Shown here piece after piece: positions 32,231 through 44,400 of a DNA stretch of 64,000 bases. Position 1 is the first letter of the stretch; each line of letters opens with the position of its first letter. The translations under genes and the position numbers were made by a program. The notes under the pieces were generated by a model. That model saw nothing but the letters and a program-made list of their open reading frames with translations. It was not told the origin of the DNA and did no database searches. Source of the stretch: Prorocentrum cordatum. Its lineage: Eukaryota; Sar; Dinophyceae; Prorocentrales; Prorocentraceae. The stretch is taken from the NCBI GenBank assembly GCA_963575745.1, contig CAUYUJ010009447.1, positions 308,523 to 372,522 of the forward strand, read 5' to 3'.

Positions 32231-32385
32231 TTAGGTCGGGTATGTCCCCCTACAGGCGGATTTTGGACGACAGAAAAATAGTCAAAAGATTCCCCCAAAG
32301 GATCAAGAATAATCGAAACATCGTCCCCCGACTATTTTGTACTATTAATGAATAATTCCTCGTGTAGAGGGACACGCTCGACTTA
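32231..32385 (+). mobile_element. TIR-A element, copy d
   Basis: Left TTAGGTCGGGTATGTCC with CTACAGGCGGATTTTGG; right GTAGAGGGACACGCTCGACTTA. Confidence 0.85.
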
Positions 32386-32664
32386 AGGTAAACGGTGCTT
32401 TTCGTTGTCGCTTTGCTTTCGTTTTCCCTCGTCCTGTCCTCGTTCTTCCTATGGTGCAAAACGAACTGAAAACGAAAACGGCCAACGAGATCGCCTAACA
32501 AAAACCATGTGGCTCGAGCCCTGTCCAGACGGAGCGCCTGCCGACCTTCCGCTCCACCGCCTGCATGGTCCATGCGGCGGACCTACGCTGAGGCGACGGG
32601 CTGGCCAACCACGCGCTGCTCTCGAGGTCGGCCTCAATGCGAGGGGCCCCGCGCCCGCTGCCCT

Positions 32665-32880
32665 TCCAGGAGAAGGATGACCTGCACAAACATGATGAAA
32701 TGTCCGACGGTCCGCGCGGATTGCTTGGATCTGCGCTGGCCATCCCTCCCTGGCGCGCGGAGCGCGCCGTGGGCGGCGCCAGAGGCGCCGCCAGGGGGGC
32801 CCAGCGCCGAGCCGAGAAATCCGCGCGGCGCTCCATAAGCATCTGCTTATGCAACTGTTTTTCTTCGACTGAGTCTGAGG
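32665..32880. mobile_element. CRU fold-back element, copy 2
   Basis: Core arms TCCGCGCGGATTGCTTGGAT and its inverted partner at 32815. Central palindromes TGGCGCGC-GGA-GCGCGCC and GGCGGCGCC-AGA-GGCGCCGCC (nine perfect pairs). The order of the two central palindromes is opposite to copies 1, 3 and 5. Confidence 0.85.
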
Positions 32881-34139
32881 GGTCCCGAGCCTGCTGCCTT
32901 TCGCCAGGAGGCGCCGGCCTCGGACGGCCACGTGGTCGAAGGCTGGTCTGCCGCGGCCACGCGGGATGCCACGGTCTCGGTGCACGCGCGCTCCGAGGTG
33001 GCCCTCTGGCGCGCGCCGCGGCAAACTGTCAGCATCCTCTCTACAGCCATCGTGCGACCGGATGGAACGCAGAATAGGGAACGAAACGGCTTTTCTGTCC
33101 TCGGCGGGCCTATGCCATGAACAGGTTCCACTACCTAAGTCTCGGGAACGGCCCGAAAACCCGCGCCCGTCCTGAGCCCAAAGATGTCCGTACTTCAACG
33201 TCTTGGCTGTGTACCTCCCCTTCCCCAAATCGCGACCGCTGCTCAAACCAAAGTAACCGCCCTCTGCCGCCCCCTCCCCCACCTTTCGGACGAGGGGGAG
33301 GTCGGGGGAGGACGGAGCAGCAGGTGCACACAGAGACATCCGCCGACCGATGTTTCAATCCACTGTCCCCAAGGCCACGACCCCTTTCCACGGGGGTAGT
33401 TCTTCGCGCCGAATCCATTCCTGGTGGTCCTGACGTCCGCTGGCGGGCCCCGAGGCCGACATGTAGGACAAATGCCCAGATCGAAACATTCAGATCGTCG
33501 GACATCTGGGAATGGAAGAGCTAGGGATAGCCGATTCTGGTCGCCTCCGTCCCCCACGGGCACATCGTTCAAGTAGAGCAGCAGGGTTGCCCGGCGGAAA
33601 AGCCTCGGCGAGCGGGTGCGCACGCGGGAATCTCCTGTGGCAACTCGTGGGAGCCTCCGCTACCATCTTGGTGGCTCTTGCGAACCGACGCCGGCCGACG
33701 CTAGTCGATGCTAAACCGACGCTAACCTGGCGCTCATAAGCGCCAATGGCGCTCATAAGCGCCAAACCGGCGCTTCCTCGTCGATTGCCAGACTAAGCGA
33801 CGCAAGCACACTCTAAAGACAGAGCTACGAGGGCATGTAAGCTTCTCACGCGTTGCCACCGAACGAGTAGGGCTGGCGTCGCAAAAATAGCATGCAATGC
33901 CGATCTCCGAAGAGCACGCTATCCCTGCGAAGCGATCCCCCCGCGAGGGCCCCCCCTTCGCAAGCCATCGCCTTGCGAGGGCCTCGTCGGTTCACGCTAT
34001 CCCCTGCCAGGGATTCCTCGGCGCACGTTGCCCTCAGGGTGGGGGACGGCGTGTCCTAAGCGGGCCGGCTGCGCCACATCGCACGCTACCTCTGCATAGT
34101 GCCAACCGTGGATGATTGACGCCAGTGGCGCTCGAAGGG
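32881..34139. other. No supportable gene
   Basis: Low-copy spacer. The palindromic phrase GGCGCTCATAAGCGCCAA is repeated at 33730 and 33747. Loosely repeated GCACGCTATCCCTGC / TCACGCTATCCCCTGC units lie at 33905-34030. Confidence 0.4.
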
Positions 34140-34320
34140 CCGAGCGCGGGATGCACGTCGGCGGTGCCATGCGGACCCTGCCACTGGGACCTTCGGTTGA
34201 GCTCCCTATGGGGCCACGAACCGTTTCAGGGGTGTGCCAAAATTGGGCGGCGGTGCCATGCGGACCCTGCCACTCGGGCCTTCGGTGGAGCTCCCTACGT
34301 ATGGGGCCTGGGAAGGGGGG
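34140..34320. repeat. 90-bp family, two units (minus orientation)
   Basis: GGAGCTCCCTATGGGGCCAC-type and GGTGTGCCAAAATTGG words match the reverse complement of the 19.8-kb array. A further pair of diverged units lies at 34695-34825, directly before the (CCT)n tract. Confidence 0.75.
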
Positions 34321-34825
34321 AGGGAGAGGGAGGAGGGGGAGGAAGGAGGCGGGAGGAGAACGCGGGGCGCCGTCTCTTCAAAACGAAGACCCAACGCCAC
34401 AGGATGGTTGGTAAAAACACGGCGGACCATTTCTCGCTATTTTCAACGTCTGGGAGCCCTTGCCGAACCACCGGACCGTCAAACAAAGACTCAGGACGAA
34501 AAACTGGTCTCGGGAATTGGGTCGAGGCCCCTGGGGATCGACGTTGTGAAGTTAGCCTGGCGAAGAGCCCAACCCATTCTCAAAAAGAGCAAATATGAAC
34601 AGGACCACTCAATATACACAAGAATGCGTCGAGGGGCCTGCGGTTCCCATGAACGCTTCGCCAAACACGTCAAACCAAGCACGACGTTCTGCATTCATTC
34701 ACGCACTCTCACGAAGCCATGCGAACGCACCCGCTGGGGCCATAGGTGGAGCTCCCTCGGGGGCAGCAACTGTGTGAAGGGTGTGCCGCAATGGGCGCGG
34801 GGACGCCATGCGAACGCTCTCGCTG

Positions 34826-35002
34826 GGACTCCTCCTCCTCCTCCTCCTCCTCCTCCTCCTCCTCCTCCTCCTCCTCCTCCTCCTCCTCCTCCTCCTCCTC
34901 CTCCTCCTCCTCTCCTCCTCCTCCTCCTCCTCCTCCTCCTCCTCCCTCCTCCTCCTCCTCCTCCTCCTCCTCCTCCTCCTCCTCCTCCTCCTCCTCCTCC
35001 TC

Positions 35003-35034
<32 letters not shown>

Positions 35035-35300
35035 TCCTCCTCCTCCTCCTCCTTCCTCCTCCTCCTCCTCCTCCCTCCTCCTCCTCCTCCTCCTCCTCCT
35101 CCTCCTCCTCCTCCTCCTCCTCCTCCTCCTCCCCCTCCTCCTCCTCCTCCTCCTCCTCCTCCTCCACCTCCTCCTCCTCCTCCTCCTCCCCCTCCTCCTC
35201 CTCCTCCCCTCCTCCTCCTCCTCCTCCTCCTCCCCCTCCTCCTCCTCCTCCTCCTCCTCCTCCTCCTCCTCCTCCTCCTCCTCCTCCTCCTCCTCCTCCC
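34826..35300. repeat. (CCT)n tract, ~475 bp
   Basis: Nearly pure CTC/CCT triplets with single-base phase shifts, which explain the poly-Pro/Leu/Ser and poly-Glu/Gly/Arg frames. Not coding. Confidence 0.95.
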
Positions 35301-35974
35301 GACTCCCGAGAGACGACATCGCGAGGGCACACGAGGCTCCCGCGACCTGCTGCCGAGCCCGCCCCGTCCGATGGGCGCGCGGGCGCGGCCGAGGGCGGGG
35401 CGAGTCGTGGTGGAACTCGTAGTCGGCGGGCCCCGCCAGGGGGCCGTCGGGCGTGCGAGGGGGGCGCGCCGCGCGGAGGATCAGCTCCAGAGGCGCCCAG
35501 GGAGGCACAGCCAAGTAGACACGCGTTCCAGGATTTCCCCAGACGGTGGGGGCACTGGATAAGGAATCCAGGGTCTGGAAGCCAGCGAAACTCCACTCGC
35601 GGATTGGCCATGGATGTCGTCACCGCTCAAGCCAGGTATGGGATCCTCCAGGGTCTGAATCATCCTGGACACATTCCTTCATGAACGCCCCCACAGTCCC
35701 CACCGTGTCCATGTGCTCTGAGTTCTCGTCCTCCCCTCCGCCAAAGGAGCGACGATCAGAAACGCGGCACGGTGCCTTGGAAACGAGGGCGCTTACGCGC
35801 AACCTGACGCGAGCAGCTTACATACGCGCCAATGTCGGCGCAGACGAACCCGTTCTTTTGCGTCGCTCACATGGGAATCGAAGTTTCTGGTGTTTGTGCT
35901 TGATGTCCCCTCCCGAAGCTGAGCGCGGGACCCAGAGATCCGAGGCTCCGACAAAAATTAGATGGGCCGCCGGT
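35301..35974. other. No gene recognised
   Basis: A CCAGGGTCTGGAA/CCAGGGTCTGAAT phrase is duplicated at about 35567 and 35648. No domain. Confidence 0.4.
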
Positions 35975-36190
35975 GTCGGTGGGAGACGAAACAACTGCAT
36001 ACGCAAGCAGAAACTTTCGGGGCTCAGCGCGGATTTCTTGGATCTGCGCTGGGGGGCCCTGGAAGCGCCTCCGGCGCCGCCCCTGGCGCGCTCCGCGTGC
36101 CAGGCAGGGGAACCCAGCGCATATCCAAGAGAAATCCGCGCGGAACTCCAACAATTTATCTTTGTGTAGCTTCTTCTTCTTCTGCTTCAG
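35975..36190. mobile_element. CRU fold-back element, copy 3
   Basis: Arms CAGCGCGGATTTCTTGGATC and inverted partner near 36125. Centre GCGCCTCCGGCGC then TGGCGCGCTCCGCGTGCCA. Outer A/T-rich arms weakly pair. Confidence 0.85.
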
Positions 36191-37059
36191 TTTGGGTTAC
36201 TTTCGGCCAGCAGGAACTCCAGGAGCCTTCAACGGGCCCCAGGACCGTCAACAAAAACGGCGGAGGAAGAAAAACATGTACCAGGGAAGTTGTCCAGACC
36301 TCCAGGAGTCCACGCATCGGAACAATTGGAGCGTTCGATGTCTGGGGAGTGCGCCTATCCAGATCGCCGACGACACGACTTTGTGAATCGCGGCCTTTCG
36401 TCGACCTCGGCCTCCTGGGAGCCCGTTTCGAGCCCTGAGAGCCATCGGAACTGGATCGCTGGGTGAAAGATTGCCCCCAGACAAGCGGTCGCGACCTCTG
36501 GGGTGGTGCGCTGAACAAAAACACATAGGCGGATTAGGGGGCCACATGCGAACCCTACCCCTACCCCCCACGATTTCTGAGGGGGAGGGTGGGGTTCACT
36601 TCGCTCGGGAGCCCCTCCTCCTCCCCTCCCCGTTCCTCCTCCTCCTTCTCCCCTTCCCCCTGGCCCGCAAGATGTAGATTAGAGAGCAGGCGTGCCGCCT
36701 TCTCCCGCGAAGCGGTGAGAATAGCTGGCAGTGTATTTCTTCGTCCACGCGCTCCGTCGTATGGCTTGCCTGAATCCAAGGTTAGGTCATTGGGCCGTGC
36801 ATCCTGTGGACGCGTAGGTAGAGGAGCACTTAAAAAGTTATGGTGGTGCACCAATTGCGCCCCTGATGCAGTCAAAGCAGTCCGCCAAACGCGTTGCAGC
36901 CCAATGATTCCTCACATCCCCCCATCTGACTTGGATTGCCGTCTTTCCCTCCACTTCCAATATTTCCCCACACTTGCCTGGGAATCGACGATAATACATA
37001 TATACATGTGTATATATATGTATGTATAGACGCCTCCTGGATGGGGTTGGAAAAGATGT
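36191..37059. other. No gene recognised
   Basis: A C/T-rich stretch at 36608-36660 and TATA/TGTA words near 36995-37028. Otherwise featureless. Confidence 0.4.
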
Positions 37060-37238
37060 GGTCGGAGGATCGCGCCGCATCGCCGATACATCAGCAATGC
37101 ATCGGCGATGCCTCGGCGATGTACTGGCGATGAGTCGGCGACGTCAGCGACGCATCCGCGACGTCGGCGTGGGGATCATCGGGCTCCACATCGAGCCGTA
37201 CCGCTGATGCGTCGGCGATGCGGCGCGATCCTCCGACC
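37060..37238. mobile_element. 179-bp TIR element of the GCGATGC family, copy 1
   Basis: GGTCGGAGGATCGCGCCGCA at 37060 extends to about 33 bp of perfect or near-perfect inversion at 37206-37238. The interior is rich in CGGCGATG units. Relative at 58496-58640. Confidence 0.75.
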
Positions 37239-37267
37239 CCATCTACTCGGACCCCCTGGGGGACCTA

Positions 37268-37412
37268 GATATATATATATATATATAATATAGATGTATG
37301 TAATATGTATAGTACACATAATGTACACATATGTATACACATTTGTATATATATATATAAATACATACATACATACATCTATATATATATATATATATAT
37401 ATATATAGATGT
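37268..37412. repeat. (TA)n microsatellite
   Basis: TATATA and ATACATAC runs. Confidence 0.9.
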
Positions 37413-37569
37413 CTCTGTGCGTGTCTGTCTGTGTGTGCGTGTTTTCTTTAGCTCCCGGAGAGTGGCCAGAAGGAGCCCGAGGAAACCCTGGCAAGGCGCG
37501 CGCCGCTTCGGTCCCCTGAGGGAGGGGGGCCCCGAGCCGCGCCGGGTGCCCGGCCTGGCCACACGGAGG

Positions 37570-38210
37570 AGGAGGAGGAGGAGAAAGGGAGGCGGATTAG
37601 GAGGAGGAGGAGGAGGAGGAGGAGGAGGAGGAGGAGGAGGAGGAGGAGGAGGAGTGAGGAGGAGGGGGGGGAGGGGGAGGAGGAAGGAGGAGGAGGAGGA
37701 GGCGGAGGGGCGGAGGATGAGGAGAAGAAGGAGGGGGAGGAGGAAGGAGGAGGAGGAGGAGGAGAGGGAGGAGGAGGAGAGGAGGAGGGAGGAGGAGGAG
37801 GGAGGAGGAGGAAGGGGGGGGGGGGGGACGGAGGAGGAGGAGGAGGAGGCGGAGGGGGAGGAACATAGAAGGGGGGACACAAAAAAAAAGGAGGGGGAGG
37901 AGGAGGAGGAGGAGGAAGGAGGAGGAGGAGGAGAGGAAGAGGAGGAGAGGAGGAGGAGGAGTTTTAGGAGGAGGAATTAGGAGGAGGAGGATATTAGGAG
38001 GAAGGGGAGGAGGAGGCGGAGACAGAGGCGGAAGCGGAGGCGGAGGCGGACGCGGAGGCGGAGGCGGAGGAGAGGAGGAGGAGGAAGAGGAGGAGGAGGA
38101 GGGGGAGGAGGAGGAGGAGGGGAGGAGGAGGAGGAGGAGGAGGAGGAGGAGGAGGAGGAGGAGGAGGAGGAGGAGAGGAGGAGGAGAGGGAGGAGGAGAG
38201 GAGGAGGAGA
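37570..38210. repeat. (GGA)n tract at the 3' side of the LINE
   Basis: About 640 bp of GGA/GGAGGC/GAGGAG triplets with short interruptions, running up to the 3' end of the non-LTR element. Confidence 0.95.
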
Positions 38211-38429
38211 GCAGCGGAGAGCAGCGGCAGGACGTCGCGTCGGCCAGGCCAACTAGACGCAGCACAGGCGGCCAGGGGGCCGCAGCCTCAGGGGAGGCCA
38301 GTGATGCCGATCACGTCGACGGACGCGAAGGGCGGCGCGCTGGGGCCAGACCGCCGCGCAGCGCCGTGCGGCGAGCCGCTGGGGCCAGAACGCCACGCAG
38401 CGGCTGCCCGTGCCAGGAGAGGCCGACCC

Positions 38430-41400
38430 TCAACCACTTCTCCGTCGCCTCCTGCGTCCCGCATTCCACGGCACCGAAGGCGCTCTGAGCGGGCCAATGG
38501 GCGGTGGCTGCCCTTCCCGCCGCAGCTCGGCCAGCCACGTCCGCAGGCACACGTAGTCGTAGCGCCGCATGCAGTCCGACACGATCCTCTGCGACCGCGT
38601 CAGCGTGTGGCGCCACCTGTAGTAGGCCCGCCTCGCGGGCATGCCAGTCCCCCAGGCCCGCTCGCAGATCTCCTCGGCCATCTCCTCGGCCGTCCTCCCA
38701 CGCGCCCGCAGCCTGGTGGCGAAGCGCGGCTGGGACAGGATCTGCGTGACGTAGCCGACGCAGTGGTCGAGCCACTCGCTGTGGCACTCCATCGTCTCGC
38801 CGACCTCGGGAGCCTGGGTCCAGTACCGCGCCCATCCAGCGACCTGCAGCTCAAGCCTGGGCGCGACGCTGCGCCTCGGCTGCGCTGGCTCAGGCCGAGC
38901 CACCGCAACTCTGCCAGCACTCAGGGCGGGGCCGCACACACGGTCGGCACTTGCAGGTCCCCTGCCACCCCTGGTGCTGGCCATGCACATGCCGTCGCGG
39001 TCCGCGTCGCTTCCTGGGCTCAGGGCGGGGCCGCACTCACGCACGCACATTGCAGGTCCCCTGCCACCCCTGGCCCAGGCCGTAATCCGTCGCCGCTCGG
39101 GGTGGGTGCTGGTGCTCAGGGCGGGGCCGCACTCAGGACCGCAGACTGCAGGTCCCCTGCCACCCCTGGCACCAGCCGTAGCTGCACGTGGACACGCCTC
39201 CCCAGAAGCCAGCTGCGGCTGCCGCTGGTCCTCCTCAGGCGACGCCGCTTCCAGAGACCCGCTGCCAGTGCCCAGGGCGGGGCCGCACACAGGACTGCAC
39301 TTTGCAGGTCCCCTGCCACCCCTGGCGCTGGCCATACCCTTGCCGTCGCGGTCCTCGTCGCATCCTGGGCTCAGGGCGGGGCCGCACTCACGCACGCACA
39401 TTGCAGGTCCCCTGCCACCCCTGGCCCAGGCCGTAAATCGTCGCCGCACGCGGTGGGCCTGGCTGCCGTCGCCGCCAGTGCCCAAGGTGGGGCCGCACTC
39501 AGGGTCGCGGCTTGCAGGCCTCCTGCCACCCTTGTCACTGGCCATGCCTGGCAGCGCCCGCTGCGAGTTGTCAGACCTGCCAGCACTCAGGGCGGGGCCG
39601 CACTCGCGACCGCACTTTGCAGGTCCCCTGCCACCCCTGGTGCTGGCCATATCGGTAGTCGAGAACGGCTGCGGCGGGCTGCTCATGTCCTGAGGGCTGG
39701 TCACGGCGCCCTCCTGGTGGTCCGTGGTCAGCGTCACCTCGTGTGCCAGGTCACACCTCAAGGGCGCAGGCAGCCGCGACGGCCCCGCCGCCAGACAGGC
39801 ATCGACCACCCCCACGTCTGGGGCAGCTGGCGGCGGCTGGAGCGTCACCAGTCCAGTGGTGCCCCCGTCGGGGCATTGGTGCGCTCCATAGGCCGAGGGC
39901 AAGCTGCCGTCGGCCATGTCTCCCTCATCACGCTGCGCGCCGCTGGCGGCTGCTGGACCACGTTCGGCTAGCAGATGCTGCTGCCTTCGCTGCATCCGTT
40001 CCAGGAGCTCCTGCCGTCGCACCCGCCAAGCAGGCTTCTTGGTCTGGACTGCGTCGGACCCTCCAGCCCCTGCAGGCACCTCGCGCGTCTCGTGGTCCTG
40101 GCCAGGCCTGGTCGCCTCGCCCTGTTCCTTCTGCGCGTGCCTGCCGCTTGGCCGCTCTGCAGCGCCGTCGCCCCCAGAGGCCATGTCGCCCGCGGCCGCG
40201 CTGGCCGCCGCTGTGGCCCATGTTCTGGGGCCGTCTGGAGCCTCGCCTGCACCTCCCCAAGTGAGCACCTTTCCTGTCTTGGGGTGCAGCCCTTGGCTGA
40301 GCTTCTTGAGCCGCGCCCTGAGGTTGGACAGGTAGGTGCGCTGGTTCTTGCCCTCGGCGCTGGGCGGGCCAGCGCAGGGCGCAGCCAGGGCCAGTGAGGA
40401 GCCTGTCGCCGCCCACGCCACGCATACCTCGCAGTAGATGGTGGGCCCTGCGCGCCTCAGCCTGTGCCCCTGCATCTCGATGGTGCCGTCCCCTGAGCCC
40501 CAGGGGGCAGGCTCGGCTGGCCTGGGCCCCGCATCTTCGGGGCACGCCGCTCGCTCGATCGCCTGCATAGCGAACTCGCCCGCCTCCGAGACCACAATGG
40601 GCTGCGCGCCGACGTGCGCGATGATGGCCTCGGCCCGCAGCGCGGTGTACTGGCTGGCCTCGCAAGCTGAACGCGCGAACTGCGTCCATGTGGGCCCCGT
40701 CTGCCCGCTGGTCTGCCTGCAGCAAGCGCGGCACAGCACCACCGCCGTCCCGTTCAGGCGAACCAGGGAGTGGCTGATCACAGTCGCCGCCTGCACCTTG
40801 GGCACCTTTGGCGGGCGGGCTGTCTGCTCGGGCGCATCCCAGCGGCCTGCGTGCATCGTCCTCTGCATCGCCCAGCCGACGTACTTTGCCAGGCTCTTGT
40901 AGTGTTGCAGCTCGATGTTGTAGAACTCCTCGTACACCTTCGACACGGTGTGCTGCATGGCTCCTTGCCGAGCGAACCAGTCGGCCCACATGTTGCCAGA
41001 GTACAGCAGCGGGTGGAGGCCTCGGTCCAAGTACGCATCCATGTCCTGATGCGCGGGGATCCATCTCACTTCAGGCCGCGCTGGCTGGGCACGAATCCGT
41101 CTCCACACTGTGGCATGTGCCGCTCGCGCCTCCTCTAGCTCCTGCCCCCAGTGGCTGCATTCCTTCTCCATCGACAGAAGGTCGGTGAAGACGAACTCGA
41201 GCTGCGGCCCCGCGAGCCGCAATGCCTGCAGCAGCGCGTGCCTCTCCGCGCGCCCGACCGTCTGGAGCGGCCCTGGCAGCGCCCCGAACGCCGCCCGAAC
41301 AGGCAGTCCCTGGAGGGAAAGCTGCACGAAGGCCCATCCGCAGCGCCTCAGCTCGGGCATGCTGGACGCGAAGCCTGAGCCATCGGTGAAGACGGCGTTG

Positions 41401-44400
41401 CTGCAGGAAGCCGTGTCCGCCCCTTGGCTAGGCCAGCAGCCCCAGAACTTCACCTCGGCCTGCTCCGCGGCGGGCGGCACGAATGGCGGCATGCAGGGCA
41501 AGCACATTTGGAAGTCGGCGCTCTCGAAGCTGCCGCCCTCCTGCAGGCCTTTGTCGCACATGAAGGTGCGGATGGCCTGCATCGGCTCGGGCGGCAGCTG
41601 CTCGTCCTGCTCCTCCTCTGTGAGCGGCTGCACGAGTACCTCGCAGCCGAAAAATCTGTGCCCAGGCGAGTCGGACGGATGTCCGCAGGCCCTGCAATTC
41701 GGCGCCGCCGCCAGCCCAAGGTCGTGCTGGGCCTGTTGCGTCCAGGCCACCGTCGCCCAGTGGTGACGCAGGCTGGTGGCCGACGGGCCCTCCGCCAAAG
41801 CCGCGCGCCCGTCGCCCACGCAGAGCCGCATGGCCCGCACCCAAGGCTTGACCTCGCCGTGCTGGCGGTGGTGCGCCGCGATCTGCCTCGCCTGCCAGCG
41901 TTGCACGCCGCCGGTCAGATGCATCCTGACGTCCTTCGGGCACGTGGTGAGGAGGTTGATCGCCGTATCCTGGTCGGTGACCAGGGTCGTGCTGGAGTAC
42001 ATGTGCCATCCGATGCGCCAGAGCGTCAGCGTGACGGAGGCGATGGGACCGCGAGCCCCTGCCCAGGACGGGCGCCCCACGAGCCGCTCCGTGACCTTGG
42101 CCCAGGCCCTGTGGAGCCTAGCCAGGGAGGTGCGTTGTTCCCAGATCCAGCTGGCGTATCGGCAAACGATGTCGCAGGTGGCGCCGTAGATGGGGTCGTA
42201 CTCGCGCGCCTTCTGCGTGGCTAAATACACCGTGACGCTCGATGCACCTGGCCGAGCCCCTGCAAGCCTGCCAGCCTCGGCCCTCAGCACCTGCAGCGCA
42301 TCGTCGGTGAGCCCTGACACCCCAGCACCGTGCGCCGCACTCGGCATGAGGCCCGTCTTCCACAGGCAGGTAGCGCGCCTGCCCACTGCCCCTCTGAAAG
42401 CTGCCAACTTGCCGCGCCGCTCCTTGAGCTGCCGCACCCGCTTTGCCGTCTGGAGCCTAGCGATTCTGCGCCCGCCCAGATCGTGCCCCAGGTTGCGGGC
42501 CCAGCGCATCTTGGTCAGCTTGCGGGCCGCCGCGTGTCGGGCACACTCGCGAGCAGCCGCGTCCGATGAGACCAAGTAGCCCGACTTGGTGGGCTGCACG
42601 ACAATGCCTCGCTCTTGGGCGCCCTCTCGGAACCTGGTGGTGGCCGCCCAAAGCACGCCCAGTTGCGAGAGCCGCCTCCCGCGCCACTGCAAGGTGACGT
42701 CGTCGATGAGGGCCCTCGGGGTGACGCCTGCATCTCGCACCTGCTCGAGCAGCCTGAACATGAGCAAGGTGACCATGGCACAGGCGTGAGTGCATCCTGC
42801 GAGCACGCCCTGATGTGACACGACCGCGTAGGACACCGAGCCGAAAGCTTGCAGCCGCCTCGGCTGCCTGTATAGCTCAATCAACATCCAGACCAACCGC
42901 AGCGGCATGCCCAGCAGCCGCGCCTCGATGAGTAGCCACTCGGGCTTAATCGTCTCAAAGAACTTCCAGGCGTCCAGCATGACGATTACGACGTGCTCGT
43001 CCAGGCAGTCCGATACCTCCGTCTCAAGGTTGAGGTCGAAGGCGGAGTCGGAGGACGATCTGCCGCCGCCCATGCCCCAAATGCTGGCATTGGGGTGCGC
43101 CGTCAGCCACGCCTTGGACGTCGAGGCACGAGCCCTCGACCACCATCGGATTAGCGAGTGCATCAGCGTGATCAGCCTGCAGCCGCCAGAGGCCTTGGGG
43201 ATGCGGCACATAGCGTGCCACAGCCTTTCGCTGGGCCAAGCCCCCAGCGCCTCGCACTTCATGAAGAGCTGGCCGCAGGTGTAAACGCCGTCGTCCGTGA
43301 GAAAGGTGAGCGCGCGCATGCCGATCTGCGCTGGGCCGAGCGCCGTGGTGGTGGGGAAGCTGCAGGCGGCCCGCTGCAGCGCCTCCACGGTGAGGTCTTC
43401 GAGGTCGTCCCATTCGTCGAAGTCAGCTGGCCTTTCCAGCGCCTCGAGCTTGTGGCACGACCAGACGTCCTCCCAGGCCTTCATCTCCCGGTCGCAGATC
43501 AGGTGCTGGCTGGCGACCTGCTGCTGCGGGACGAAGGTCTGGGCGAGCCGTCCAGTGGTGAGCTCGGTGTGGGTGCCCTGCCATTGCGCCAGCACCTCCT
43601 GCATCGCCCGCAGCTTGGTGAAGCGGTGCGCCTTGCCAGCGCCGTTCCGCAGGCTGTCGTTGGCCCACTGGATCCAGCTCTGCTGCCTGACCTTGAGCGC
43701 GTCCGCGTGGGCGTCCTTGGCGAACTGGACGATGCGGCCCGCCTGCTCCAGGAAGTCGGTGTTGCCGATCACGCGAAAGCCCTGCTCGAAGAAGGACCTC
43801 ACCCAATGCGGGAGCAGTGCTAGCGTCTTCTTGCTGTCCATAACCACGCGCCCATACTCCAAAGCCCTCACGACGAAGTCCGCCAGCTCGTGGTACTGCT
43901 CAGGGACAAGGGAGCACTGCAGGCTGGCGGTTTGCAGCCTCCTGCTGGCCTTCGCGAGGAACGCGCTGACCCCCATGAAGTGACGCGCCCATCGGCCCGC
44001 GACCTTGGCCGCGATGACATCAGGCCCCAATCGGACACGCTGCCCTTGCGGCTTCCACTTGACTGGCGCCAGCTTGGTCGCAATGGGCCCCGCACGTCCT
44101 TCGAACCGCCTGCGCGCTTCGCCAACCTGGTCGTAGCGGTCCAACAGCTCCTGCTCCAAGGTGCTGACGACGGCGTCCCAGGCTGCTGGCAGCTCCTCGG
44201 CGCTGGTTGTGGCGCGCACCTGGGCCAAAGTGGGCGCCCAGTCCTCGACACCGCGGCTGCAGCCGATGGGCGGCACCGCTGGAATCGCCCTGGGGGCGAT
44301 CGGGATCCTCACGCGCATGTCCAGGTCGGCGGCACGCAGCTCCATGTTGACAGGGAGGTGCGGGGAGGTGATGCCCAACTCATCCACTCTCGGAGCCGAG

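Noticed and set aside
34826-35300. Poly-Pro/Leu/Ser and poly-Glu/Gly/Arg open frames
   Set aside because: They are translations of a (CCT)n microsatellite with phase shifts; the same holds for 24487-24603, 37570-38210 and 46365-46503.
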